Assembly: GCF_033568475.1 (NCBI RefSeq)
Contig: NC_133123.1
Location: 155,139,753-155,203,752, forward strand
Origin: Henckelia pumila
Lineage: Eukaryota > Streptophyta > Magnoliopsida > Lamiales > Gesneriaceae
Length of the DNA: 64,000 nucleotides
Direction of reading: 5' to 3'
The position numbers and the translations under genes are program-made. Below the pieces are notes generated by a model that saw nothing but the letters and a program-made list of their open reading frames with translations, did no database searches and was not told the origin of the DNA. Shown here in pieces: positions 1 to 11,800 of the stretch (positions are counted from its first letter, which is position 1; each line of letters starts with the position of its first letter).

Positions 1-669
1 GAATGCGAGACCAGTTTTATTGAATTGAAGAAGAGATTGACCAGGGCTCCGATCTTGTCTATTCCATCAGGTACGGGAGGTTATTCCGTTTACTGTGATG
101 CTTCTTACCATGGTCTTGGATGCATTCTTATGCAGAGGAAGCACATCATAGCTTATTCTTCGATGCAGCTGAAGCCGCATGAGACTCGTTATCCGATCCA
201 TGATCTTGAGCTTGCTGCGATTGTATTTGCTTTGAAGACCTGGCGCCATTATCTTTATGGCGAGTCGTTTGAGATATTTTTTGACCACAAGAGCCTGAAA
301 TACTTGTTTTCCCAGTCCGAGCTTAACATGAGACAGAGGAGATGGATGGATTTGCTTAAGGACATCGACTGTGAGATCAAGTATTATCGTGGAAAGTCGA
401 ATGCAGCTGCAGACGCTCTTAGTCGGAAGCTATGTTCATTATCTCTTTCTACGATTGGTGTTTCTCAGATGATAGAAGACTGTTGTACTTCTGGTTTGGA
501 GTTCGAGACCGATGGGAGATCCATCAGAGTTTTTGCAATTCAGGCAGAACCAGAGTTGTTTCAGTCAATTCCGTTAGAGAAGATTCAGTGGATTCGTCAC
601 GGAGTTGAAGAGGCAACTTGGGAGACCGAATCTGATATGAGGCAGCGATTTCCAAAATTTTTTGACTGA
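1..669 (+). pseudogene. Gypsy-1 pol 3' remnant: RNase H joined to chromodomain-like tail
   Basis: The frame is open from base 1, so the reading frame enters from outside the window. The first ~180 residues are the end of the reverse transcriptase and the RNase H domain of a Ty3/gypsy polyprotein ([59 protein letters not shown]). Near position 570 the sequence jumps to the polyprotein's very C-terminus ([21 protein letters not shown]), the chromodomain-like end seen in Tekay/Del-type chromoviruses. The whole integrase (zinc finger and DDE core, roughly 1.2 kb in its relatives in this window) is missing, with the frame kept. The copy cannot integrate by itself. It lies 80 bp before its own polypurine tract and 3' LTR. 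The domain assignment is clear; the lineage is by resemblance only. Confidence 0.85.
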
Positions 670-748
670 GGTGAGTTCTTCTTCAGTGTGGTTCTTTCTA
701 ATTGTTTCAGTCTGTGATTTGTCAGATTTCGAGGACGAAATCGAATCT

Positions 749-762
749 TAGAGGGGGAGAAT
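749..762 (+). other. Polypurine tract of gypsy-1
   Basis: A purine run (TAGAGGGGGAGAAT) directly precedes the TGTAAGGCCC start of the 3' LTR. This is where plus-strand priming is expected for an LTR retrotransposon, and it fixes the LTR start at 763. Confidence 0.8.
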
Positions 763-2751
763 TGTAAGGCCCTGAAATTATTATTTTTCGTGATTAACAG
801 AATTGATTATTAATTATTTTGGAGATTTATTGAGCCGGGATTGAATCGAATTAAATTGGGAGTTTCAGGGACCGAAATGCAAAAGTTGGATTATATTATT
901 TTACCTTGCAACTTGACCATCACATCACTTCATTTCCCTCTCCTTCCTCCCTCTCCATCTGTGCGTACCGAACAGAAAGCCATGGCCATCGAATTTTTGA
1001 GCTTTTCCTTCCTCTGATTCGCACGATCCGACCGTCAGATTTTGATTCCGAGTTGAGTTTCACGATCACCGCAACGAGGGCTTCGTTCTGATGTAAGTTT
1101 TGCTACGATCCTCGAACTTTGATTTTTGTCGGGTTGTCAGAATTTGATAATCTTGGAGTATGTTGTTATTGAGTTAGCATAGATCGTGTATTCGAAGTCG
1201 GTTCGGAAAAAGAACGAAGTTTGGATTTTATATGATTTTTGAGGCCTATTTTCGAAAATGGGTTGTTGGATTTTGCTGAGGTTTGTTGTGTTTTGTTGGT
1301 TTGGAAATGATATGGATGATATAGAATGGTTTGATGATGTTGATGATTTTTGGTTTGACCGTTTATAGCCGTTATGCCATCGAAATCGATTTTGAATTGG
1401 AGATTGTATTGTTTCGGTTTGATTTCCGGGGTTGATCGAATTAGTAGATTGATATCGAATCCGTTTATTCTTCATTTTCAGATTTGGATTGGAGTTTCAG
1501 GTTTTGGATCAAACTTGGGAGTTGATCGAATTGAGAATCGAAGACGGTATATTGATTGAGTTTATTTGTTTCGATTTGTTGTGATTCGATTGATTATTTA
1601 TTTGAGTTCGTTGTTATTTTCAGATTTGAATCCTCGACGGACTTAAAAGGTAAAAGACGACATTGAATTGAATGGGATCGAACACTCGAGTTCGAATTGA
1701 TTCTCGAGTCCCGAAATCACATACTGCATGCTATTTGCTTGTGTGAACTTGTTTAATTATTTTGTTTACACTTGCATTCATATTGAGCCGATTTCTCGAT
1801 TCGTTTTGAAATTAGACAATTTAGGGAGCTATAATGAAGTGGTCTTGGATTTCGAGTTTTTCCAAGTGCCAGAATACTTCTTATAGTTGCTCTGAAGTCT
1901 AGGGGTTGAGTTGAACGACGTCCACCCCGAATGGGTGTGTCGGTGGGTTGTTGTGAAAACCTGGCCCCGGGATCCCAACCGAATACCGATTGATATTTCG
2001 ATTATCTGGTTTGATAGTCCCGAGTTTTGAAGTCATGCATACATTCATTCTGATTTTGATTTGTTATTGATTATTGCATTTCAATCTGAGGTGTTTATTT
2101 GATATTGCATGTCTGTCTCTTTTATTTAGAAATTATATTTCTAATCAGTTTACCCGGCTGTTGTCTTTGTCTGTATCTGTACTTGGCAACAGGAGGATCA
2201 GGAGCTGGACCAAGTCATTTGGGTTAGCTCGGGGTGAGAGGATAGAAGTGAGACCCGCGTTGTAGGGTCGAATTTGTTGAACTGGTTTAGTAATTTTTGT
2301 TGAGTCGTTTGAACTCTATTGTCGAACTCGACCTAGTATTATATTTTGGGCAAAACTTAGTTTATGACATGCTCTAATTATGGATTTGTATTGTGTTTGA
2401 GTTTGAAATTATTTAGAATTGCCTTGGTTTGATTTTTCCAGGCCCTCTAATCCTCTCTGTCCGATTTGCCTGCGCGCGGGCGAGGCATAACCTCGCGCGC
2501 GCACAAGGAGCCTGGAGAGTCTCGGGAAATTTTGCCCGCGCACGTGCGAGCTCTCCTCTCACGCAGGCGCGAGCATTTCCGCGAGCCTCTGCTTGAGTAG
2601 CCTGCGCGCGCGTGAGGTGATGACCTCGCGTTGGCGCGAGGCTCTTAAAAAAAATAATAAAAAAATTTTGATTCGATTTTTTTTTCGCGGCTCTTCATGT
2701 TCGATTTTGTTTAATTATTCGAGAATAGAAGATTAGAAATGGGGTCTCACA
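763..2751 (+). repeat. 3' LTR of gypsy-1
   Basis: The LTR starts TGTAAGGCCCTGAAATTA just after the polypurine tract and ends GGGGTCTCACA, giving TG...CA termini and a length of about 1.99 kb. At 2752 the sequence changes abruptly into the integrase of gypsy D on the opposite strand, so gypsy-1 probably inserted into D. The 5-bp target duplication would then be GCATA (2752-2756), and a second copy should lie left of the missing 5' LTR outside the window. Apart from a GC-rich segment near the right end I see no host gene in this stretch. Confidence 0.85.
2460..2645 (+). repeat. GC-rich inverted-repeat cluster in gypsy-1 LTR
   Basis: This is a CpG-dense block in an otherwise AT-rich LTR. Near-complementary arms recur: GCGCGCGGGCGAGG ... 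CCTCGCGCGCGC around 2471-2503, and GCGCGCGTGAGG ... CCTCGCGTTGGCGCGAGG around 2603-2641, with related GC-rich words between them. It lies about 110 bp from the LTR 3' end. It could form hairpins in the transcript or be a methylation target; the function is unknown. Confidence 0.6.
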
Positions 2752-3755
2752 GCATAGCTGGCCTGACGATCCTGTGCAGTCTTAATCCGTTTCTTGATCT
2801 GATCAACAATATCTACTGTCTGCTGGATAAACTCCGGTTCCTCAGCCTGTCTCTCCCCCACTTCTTCCCAGAAGAGTGGAGTATGACAACGTCGCCCGTA
2901 CGACGCCTCAAAAGGTGCCATCCCAATGCTAGTATGATAGCTGTTGTTGTACGCGAACTCGATCAATGGCAAATGATCTTGCCAGGCTGAACCAAAATCC
3001 ATAACGCACGCTCGAAGCATATCCTCCAAAGTACAGATAGTGAGCTCTGACTGACCATCTGTCTCCGGATGATAGACAGTACTCAAACTGAGAGTAGTAC
3101 CAATCGCACGCTGAACACTCCCCCAGAACCTAGAAGTGAACCCGGGGTCTCGATCGCTGACAATGCTCACAGGCACTCCATGAAGTCGAACGATCTCCTG
3201 AACATACAACCGTGCCATGCGATCCACAGAGTACTCTCGACTATAGGCAATGAAATGCGCTGACTTGGTGAGTCGGTCCACCACAACCCAGATAGCATCA
3301 CAATTCCTCGAGGACATCGGCAAATGGGTCACAAAATCCATCGTAATAAACTCCCATTTCCACTCAGGAATAGGCAGACTGTGAAGAAAACCTCCAGGTC
3401 TTCGGTGTTCTGCCTTGACTTATTGACACACCAAACATCTCGAAACATATTGATACACGCTGCGTTTCATCCCCTTCCACCAAAACCGAGTATGTAGATC
3501 CTTGTACATCTTGTTGCTTCCCAGATGAATACTCAACTTGGTGCGATGTGCCTGAGACAAGATCTCCTCTCGCAACTCTTTATCCTGCGGAATCACAAGT
3601 CTACCAGACAAACACAGAAAACCATCTGACTGATAGTGAAATCCAGATGAGCTACCCTCGTTAGCTAGGCGAGCTAAACGCTGGGTCTTCGAGTCAGACA
3701 TCTGAGCATCTCGAATCCGCAAATACAAAGCTGGCTCAGATAATATTGCAAACAT
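2752..3755 (-). pseudogene. Gypsy D integrase, truncated by gypsy-1 LTR
   Basis: It contains an H2C2 zinc finger (ILSQAHRTKLSIHLG ... RCLVCQ), an in-frame TAA at about 3420-3422, then the DDE core ([42 protein letters not shown]). The frame ends after QDRQASYA, where relatives continue into a basic linker and a chromodomain-like tail. At that point the opposite-strand LTR end of gypsy-1 begins. Residues read after ASYA are therefore translated LTR sequence, not integrase. Confidence 0.85.
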
Positions 3756-5164
3756 TTAGATAGCCTGCATACCTTTCTTATGCTTGAAGGTATACCCTGA
3801 AGTACAACATTCACTGATAGTACTAGTCATCGAACAAGTCTGAAGTGCAGATAGTCGCATCTTGCGACTCAAGGCACCAGCGGTGAGATTGGCATCTCTC
3901 GGATGGTACTTAATCTCGCAATAATAATCCTTAAGCAAGTTCATCCAACATCTCTGCCTCATGTTCAACTCCGCCTGAGTGAACAAATACTTGAGACTCT
4001 TGTGGTCGGTAAAGATCTCAAATTTCTCGTCATACAGATAATGACGCCAGATCTTCAAAGCGAATACAATGGCTGCCAATTCCAAATCATGGACTGGGTA
4101 GTTGTCCTCGTGAAGCTTCAGCTGTCTAGAAGCGTATGCGATCACATGCCCATTCTGAGTCAGGACACAACCTAACCCCTGAAGAGAAGCATCAGTGTAT
4201 ACCACATACCCTCCAGATCCTGACGGTAATGCCAACACCGGCGCAGAAGTCAACCGCCTTCCAAGCTCACAGAAATTCTCCTCACACTCGGAGGACCACT
4301 CGAAATCAACACCCTTGCGGGTAAGCTGCATCAACGGTCGGGCTAGCTGAGAGAAGTTCAGAATGAAGTGTCGATAATATCCTGCTAGACCCAAAAAACT
4401 ACGGATCTCAGCAACCGTCGTTGGACGTGACCACTTAAGCACAGCCTCAATCTTGCTCGGATCAACTGAAATCCCCTCCCTGGAAATGATATGGCCAAGA
4501 AAGACCACTCGATCCATCTAGAACTCACACTTGCTCAGTTTGGCGTACAACTGTTCGTCCCGAAGAGTCTGCAGTACCACTCGCAAGTGAGAAACATGCT
4601 CTTCCGCATTACGCGAATACACCGAGATGTCGTCAATGAAGACCACGACAAACTTGTCTAAATACTCCCTAAAGACACGGTTCATCAGATCCATAAATAT
4701 AGCCGGCGCATTAGTCAATCCAAATGGCATCACTAGAAACTCATAATGCCCATAGCAAGTATGGAATGCAGTCTTGGCTACGTCCTGATCTCGAACTCTC
4801 AACTGATGATACCCAGATCTCAAGTCAATCTTGGAGTAAACCAAAGTACCCTGCAGCTGATCAAACAATTCATCAATGCGAGGCAACGGATACTTGTTCT
4901 TCACAGTAACTCGATTCAGCTGCCGATAGTCAATGCACAACCGCATAGACCCATCCTTCTTCTTTACAAAAAGAATAGGAGCTCCCCAAGGAGATACACT
5001 AGGACGAATGTACCCCTTGTCCAAAAGATCCTGTAACTCATTCTTCAACTCACGCATCTCTTACGGAGCCAGATGATACGGTGCTCGAGAAATAGGCGAA
5101 GTACCCGGCATCAGCTCTATGCCAAACTCGAATTCCCTAGCAGGAGGAAAACCCGGAATCTCAC
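3756..5164 (-). pseudogene. Gypsy D reverse transcriptase and RNase H, broken by stops
   Basis: The pre-RT linker (SRAPYHLAP) is followed by a TAA at about 5058-5060. The RT palm follows: [42 protein letters not shown], and FIDDISVYS at the catalytic YXDD position. A TAG at 4518-4520 stands where relatives have Trp ([13 protein letters not shown]). The connection and RNase H domains follow ([33 protein letters not shown]). Another TAA lies at 3756-3758. Every stop keeps the frame, which is the pattern of point decay rather than deletion. Role in an intact relative: copying the RNA and removing RNA from the hybrid inside the particle. Confidence 0.85.
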
Positions 5165-6062
5165 CTGATCCTGAACCAGAACTTCCTCCCCCAGATAGTG
5201 GACAATCCCTCCGGATATGACCAACCTCTCCACATCGGAAACAAGCTCCAGAAGCTTTACGGCACTTGTCTGACGGATGGTTCTTCCCACAATGATCACA
5301 CTTGTCCTTCTTCCCAAAACGGACAACACCAGCAGAGCCAGAGGAAGAAGAAGTAGATCCAGATTTCTTGAAAGATTGGGCACGGGGACCCAAAGAACTA
5401 GCAGGCCTCGACTGAGAGAAAGACCTGTTCCACCGAATGCTATCCTCCGCCTGGTGACAACGGCTCACCAAACCCTCATAGGACATGTCATTACCGACCA
5501 CCACACGGTTATGGATCTCAGGGTTAAGGCCCTGAAGGAACAGATTATACTTCATCTCAGAGCTGTCAGCAATCTCCGGGCAATAAGACAACAGATCGAA
5601 GAAATTGTGCTGATACTCGTCAATAGACATGGCTCCCTGTCACAGACTCAGTAGCTTGCCCGCCTTTGACTGACGAAGTGCAGGAGGAAAATACAGCTTC
5701 TGAAAAGCTGTGCGGAACTCGGCCCAGGTGGTCACTCCTCTTGCCGCAATAAAGGGTGCAGAAGTAAACCTCCACCACCTACGATCTCGCCCATCCACAA
5801 GATAGCCAAGGGTCTCCATCTTCTGCTCCTCGGTGCAGTGGAAAGTCTGAAAAGTCATCTCCATGCGGTCTAACCAGTTTTCCGCATTCTTCGGAGACTC
5901 ACCTTCAACCAAGGGCTTAGGACCCATCTGCAAGAATCGGCGCACTCTAAAACGGTCCTCATCACGACGACGATGATGACGGTCCCGACGACGCTCACGA
6001 TCGTCATCTCCCCAGCGTCCACCTCCACTACCATGGTTACTCTGGTCATCGTAGTTCGCCAT
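5165..6062 (-). pseudogene. Gypsy D gag (retrotransposon gag domain plus CCHC knuckle)
   Basis: The reading starts at the ATG at 6062 (MANYDDQSNHGSG), followed by an Arg/His/Asp-rich stretch and a standard gypsy gag domain (GESPKNAENWLDRMEMTF, WWRFTSAPF, FRTAFQKLYFPPALRQ). A TGA at about 5639 replaces the codon after LLSL (relatives read LTLRQGSM) and is an in-frame premature stop. After it the gag continues ([14 protein letters not shown]) to a CX2C-type cluster ([13 protein letters not shown]) and a canonical knuckle ([14 protein letters not shown]). Right after the knuckle the frame jumps to sequence that belongs just before the reverse transcriptase ([17 protein letters not shown]), so the aspartic protease is deleted. 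Gag would form the virus-like particle of the element. Confidence 0.85.
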
Positions 6063-6121
6063 CTACAAAAGTACCTCACGATTACCTTATGCAGAATCTA
6101 AATCCCAAGAATACTATGCAT

Positions 6122-6133
6122 GCTCTGATACCA
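6122..6133 (-). other. Primer-binding site of gypsy D
   Basis: The minus strand reads TGGTATCAGAGC, complementary to the 3' end of plant initiator methionine tRNA, four bases inside the LTR edge at 6138. It sets the element's direction and its 5' LTR boundary. The 59 bases between it and the gag ATG are leader. Confidence 0.9.
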
Positions 6134-6137
6134 TAAA

Positions 6138-6918
6138 TGTAGTGACCCTTACTCGGATCACCTACTAAACAGAACTTAGGCATGCAATTAACTTAATTAA
6201 ACAGAAATCAGAATTCAACTGCGGAAACCATAACATTTTATAAAATCCCAATAAAAGGAATCTGTAAATATCCAAATAATTATACAACCAGATCGAACGC
6301 TGTATAAACCCAATACAACAAAAATAAAACCCTAGACGAAGCTCCAGCTGGCCAACCACTGCCTAGCCCTCCTTGGATCCACCCGCCTCGTCCAATCGCA
6401 AACCTGCCCCATGGAATAGGCTGTCCAGAAACACAAAGTACGAGACGTGAGCATAAAACGCTCAGCACGAGAGTATGAGTATACATGCATGAAAAGTGAA
6501 CTCCCTATAAACTCGAGGTCAAGGATCAGATAACAGACACAGACCGGGCCCTGGTATGTAGCACGCTGTGCCGTCGCTGCAGGAGGTGGCTCCCATACCA
6601 AATACCAGTGGATATGCCGGACCCAATTCGATGGAAGTCCATCCAATAACAGGATAGGGTACAACCCTACTAATAGACATCTCGAAGGAGATAACTCAAT
6701 ATGCTAATGTATGCATCATAAAATCATGGCATATAAATCATGCAGTCACATAATACATGCATACTCAGTGAGGATATCTCGAACAGTACTTTCGTACCTC
6801 AAATACTAGGCAAGTGCTATCAGCCCTAGGTCCACGCCTATAATCCACGCTACACTGCCAAATGATACTACTATCATTATAGTGCTCTAAAAGCCTTAAC
6901 TAAGCTAAAGCATACTCC
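6138..6918 (-). repeat. Gypsy D 5' LTR, inner part
   Basis: Plus-strand reading begins TGTAGTGACCCTTACTCGG, and this edge abuts the primer-binding site. It resembles the inner ends of the gypsy B and C LTRs (TGTAGTGACCC, GACCTGCCCCATGGAATAGG, CGTGAGCG). It breaks off at ACTCC (6914-6918), where copia A is inserted, and resumes at 16451. No separate gene is present; apparent ORFs here are LTR sequence. Confidence 0.85.
6914..6918. other. Target-site duplication ACTCC, left copy, copia A
   Basis: ACTCC immediately precedes the TGTTGG terminus of copia A. The same five bases follow its other terminus at 16446-16450. Confidence 0.9.
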
Positions 6919-8800
6919 TGTTGGAAAACTGGCGTTCAGATCAATCACGATTGATACCCGGTGCAGCGGAAGTTTAAAAATTTTATTATGGAACAATTCC
7001 ATAGTGTGGGTATCAACCGTTCAACGATTAAATTATAAGTGTGTGTAAAATTTAAATAACAATTATTAAATTTTATCTTCAATCTCGAAGCGAGATTATT
7101 GGACACCAACAGAATTAATCTGCTCTTGTTGTCTCTCCCTGGAACCGATGAACTCCTTCAATCAGGTCCACGAATGAGGTTTAATCCCTCTGACAGATTG
7201 CACTAGAAAATCTGTCAGAAGTTTTTCTGCGAAGAGATTAAACGAATCTGATTCGTTATTCCTGACTGCAATTCAAAATCACAGACCGGAATTTTCTCTG
7301 ACAGAGTGAAGGGGGGCGGCCGAAATATGTTTGAGAGAGAGGGTAGGGTTTTCGAAAATTGCTCTCAAAATTATGACCTGTTGTGTGTAATTTCTGTACT
7401 GCAATAACTTATTTATAATGCAGGCCACTAACAGCTTAGGGCCCATTAGTCATAAGTTGAGGCCCGACAAGCAAAGCCCACACGTTCAGAAATTAATATA
7501 AAATTCATCGTGACTCCGATTGATGAACCGATTTCACCAATGTGCACAGAAACCATTTCTGCACATTTTAAAGTCAAGATAAATTTTCCTGAATCCGAAT
7601 TCAGTGATTTCCAAAAATGTCCATCCCTATGTCATTTTAGGAAATCCTACTCCCTTACTCTTATTTAAGAAGTCCAACTTCTTTATTCATTAAATTTAAC
7701 TCTTTAAATTTAACTATCTCAACGGGGATTAAAACTCCATTACACTGTGTGACCCTCAATGGTTCAGGGATACAGCTAGCCGTGGGCTCACAACTCCTTG
7801 TGACTCGGAACAACGATTTCCGACTTGCCCAACGAATCATGGTAAAGCGCCTAGCAACATCGCCCCATGATTCCCTAGGTATCACTGATAGTGCCTACAA
7901 GAACCAGTAGATTTCGGTTAGCGTACAGTACGGTCCCTTCATCCAAATATCCCGATCGAATCAACAACCATTGGTATATCGAGAGTCGCTCAAGATTCGA
8001 TAACTATGCAATACATCTTGAAGATCCAATTAGTGACATCGCATGTGCTACTAAGAAACCATTTCTTAAATCACATCAAGTACTCTGGCCAGAGATTCGT
8101 CACACTAATATCTTCTCAGATCGCATAGGATATCCACACTCGCAAGTATGTGGTGAATCCTTGACAACAATGCATCGACTCCTATATGTGTTGTAACTGT
8201 ACCCAATCCCGACACCTGATGACCCCCATAGAGTCGGTAAACGAGTCAAAGCACAGTACTAGCATATAGAGTCTCCATGATGTTTCAAGTAGTAAGGACT
8301 AATGGTGTACAACCAAAACCGCGGACTTTATCCACTCGATAAGTGATAACCACTTGGAAAGTCCGGATAGGGTAGTTCGATTATTCATCCTATGAATCTC
8401 CATTCATCCTATGAATATCCATTTGCATGCTTCGAACATCTCCATGTTCCCTACCAATGAAACGTGGTACTCCGCATCGCAAATGCTAGTCTCAAACTCG
8501 AGCGATCCTTATCCTTATTCTCGGACGGCTCAATTGACTAGGAACAGTTTAGAATATACAGTGACTATAAGACATGTTTCATGATAGACATCTCCATGTT
8601 CTACCACATCTTACATACACTATAGTACATTCAAGGTCTTTATCAAAACAACAATAGTATATCACAATATAACAATATGAAGAAAGATAAAGTCATTGCC
8701 ATTAATAAAAGTGTAAATAATATTAAACAAAAGATTGTTTGTACAAAGAGTCATCAAAGCCCATAGCCACAAGTTGGCTCACTGGGCACCCACTCTTTCA
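6919..8800 (-). repeat. Copia A 3' LTR
   Basis: In element orientation the LTR runs TGAAAGAGTGGGTGCCC ... CAGTTTTCCAACA. A TATAAATA box on the minus strand lies at 7417-7410. The differences I noticed from the other LTR are at about 7076 (T/C), 7388 (G/A), 7444 (C/A) and 8412 (C/A). Two ORFs of 101 and 74 codons inside it occur identically in both LTRs and look non-coding. Confidence 0.92.
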
Positions 8801-8812
8801 ATCTCCCACTTG
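8801..8812 (-). other. Polypurine tract of copia A
   Basis: The minus strand reads AAGTGGGAGAT directly before the TGAAAGAG LTR start, the normal copia plus-strand primer position. It overlaps the region just after the gag-pol stop codon. Confidence 0.8.
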
Positions 8813-8814
8813 CC

Positions 8815-11800
8815 CTATAGCCAACTAGTCATACTACGTAGACCCATTGCTTCGCGATGTTTGTCAAACAATGGTCCTGGCAAGGGCTTAGTAAGCGGAT
8901 CAGCGATATTGTCTGCAGAGGCCACTCGTTCGACAGTGATGTCTCCTCTTTCCACAATCTCCCGGATGATGTGGTATTTCCTCAGTACGTGTTTGGATCT
9001 TTGATGAGACCTTGGTTCCTTTGCTTGAGCAACGGCACCCGTGTTGTCACAAAACACCGGGACTGGACCAACAAATTCAGGAATGACGCCTAACTCTTGG
9101 ACGAACTTCCTCATCCAAACGGCCTCTTTAGCAGCAGCTGATGCTGCAATGTATTCAGCCTCAGTGGTGGAATCCGCTGTGGTGTCCTGCTTGGAACTTT
9201 TCCAAGAGACAGCACCGCCATTGAGCATGAACACAAATCCAGAGGTTGACTTCGAGTCATCCAAGTCACTTTGGAAGCTAGAGTCGGTATAGCCTTCCAA
9301 TTTCAGATCTCGTCCTCCATATACCATGAACATATTCTTAGTCCTTCGTAAGTACTTAAGAATGTCCTTCACGGCTTTCCAATGCATTTGACCGGGATTA
9401 GCTTGATATCTGCTCGTGACACTCAGAGCAAATGCTACATCCGGTCTGGTAGATATCATCCCATACATGATACTACCTATAGCTGACGCATATGGTACAT
9501 GTGTCATATTCTCTATCTCTGCATCAGTCTTGGGACACATAGACTTGGATAGAGAAACTCCATGACACATGGGTAGATGTCCTCTCTTGGACCCATCCAT
9601 TGAAAACCGTTTCAATATGGTATCGATGTAGGTTGATTGTGTGAGTCCTATCATTCTCTTAGATCTATCCCTATAGATCTGTATCCCAAGAATGTAGGAT
9701 GCCTCACCCAAATCCTTCATCGAGAATCTACCTGATAACCATATCTTTGTTGACTGCAACATCCCTACATCATTCCCAATGAGTAGGATGTCATCAACAT
9801 AAAGTACTAAGAATGTCACAGCATCCTTAACTACTTTCTTGTACACGCACGGTTCCTCCGGGTTCTTGATGAAACCAAAATCTTTTATTGTTTCATCAAA
9901 TTTCTGGTTCCAACTTCTTGATGCTTGTTTTAGACCATAAATTGATCTCTGAAGCTTGCATACCTTATGCTCGCTTCCCATGGATGTGAACCCCTCAGGC
10001 TGCTTCATATAGATTTCTTCCTTAATGTCTCCATTAAGAAAGGCAGTCTTCACATCCATTTGCCATATCTCATAGTCATACCATGCAGCTATGGCAATAA
10101 GGATTCTTATGGACTTGAACATTGCAACTGGTGAAAAGGTTTCATCATAGTCAACTCCTTGTCTTTGAGTATAACCTTTTGCCACCAATCGTGCCTTGTA
10201 GGTCAATACCTTACCATCAGGCCCAAGCTTTCTCTTGTAGATCCATTTACACCCTATTGGAACAATTCCATCAGGAGGATCTACTAAAGACCAAACTTGG
10301 TTTGTATGCATCGAATCCAATTCAGACTGCATAGCTTCAAGCCATAAATTTGAATCCGCATCAGAAATTGCTTCCTTGAAGTTTCTTGGATCACATCCAA
10401 TGTCGGGTTCATCTTGATCCCCTTCAAGAAGAAGACCATATCGAACAGGAGGTCTAGAAGTCCTCTCGGATCTTCTAGGTTCAGGCGTGTCCGGTAATGG
10501 TTCCTGAGGCGTAGGATCGTTATTTTGTATTTCGGGTTCTTCTCGAACTTCTTCGAGTTCCATCATCTCGCCTTTCTTATCCAATAAGAACTCCTTCTCC
10601 AAGAAGGTGGCATTCCTAGAAACAAACACCTTTGTTTCAGCAGGATAATAGAAATAATATCCGATTGAATTCTTCGGATACCCTACAAAATAACATAAAC
10701 TGGATCGACTATCCAACTTATCTCCCACTGTCCGCTTCACGTAAGCAGGACATCCCCAAATCCTTAAGTACGAATACTTAGGAGCTTTGCCATTCCATAA
10801 CTCGTATGGTGTTTTGTCCACTGCTTTAGTGTGGACGTTGTTCAACAACAATACCGCCGTTTCAAGCGCATAGCCCCAAAACGAAGGTGGAAGCTCAGTG
10901 AAGCTCATCATAGATCGAACCATGTCCAACAAAGTTCGATTACGACGCTCCGATACACCATTAAGCTGTGGTGTCATAGGAGGAGTCCACTGAGAGAGAA
11001 TCCCATTCTCTTTTAGATAGTCCAAAAACTCGGTACTCAAGTATTCTCCACCTCGATCCGATCTAAGTGCTTTAATACTTTTACCTAGCTTGTTTTCTAC
11101 TTCAGCCTTGAATTCTTTGAACTTTTCAAATGCTTCAGACTTATATTTCATTAAATATAAATACCCATACCTTGAATAATCATCAGTAAAGGTAATGAAG
11201 TAGGTGTGGCCATGTTGAGTCCCAACTCTAAATGGACCACAAACATCTGTATGGATCAAATCCAACAGATTTTGACTACGCTCAGGTTTCCCCTTAAAAG
11301 GAGATTTAGTCATTTTTCCTTTTAGGCAGGATTCACAAGTAGGTAGAGAGTTAATATCAGACATATCAAACATGCCCTCTCCCACTAGCTTGTTCATCCT
11401 CCTTGAGGAAATATGACCTAGTCTAGCGTGCCAAAGGTTTGCTGGGTTTTGACTATCGATTTTCCTTTTGTTTGTTGTCGCCGGTTTATCAATATAATTT
11501 ATTGGAACGTCTTTTAGTTTTAAGTTGTATAGATTGTTTTCAAGTTGTCCATTTCCAATCAAACATTCATTCTTGTAAATATTGCAAATCCCATTCACAA
11601 AATTGCAAGAATAACCATCTCTATCAAGCATAGAAATAGAAATAATGTTTTTAATTAAATCTGGAACAAATAAAACATCTCTTAATAATAACTTAAAACC
11701 ATTCTGCAAAGTTAAACAAACATCTCCAATGGCCGTAGCTTCAACTCTGGAACCATTCCCGAGCCTCAGTTGGGTCTCACCCATTCTAAGCCTGCGACTT

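Noticed and set aside
7891..8196. A 101-codon + strand ORF and a nearby 74-codon minus-strand ORF, present again at 15536-15841 and 15306-15530
   Set aside because: They lie wholly inside the two copia A LTRs and are identical only because the LTRs are. No recognisable domain; the element's transcription direction is opposite for the 101-codon one.
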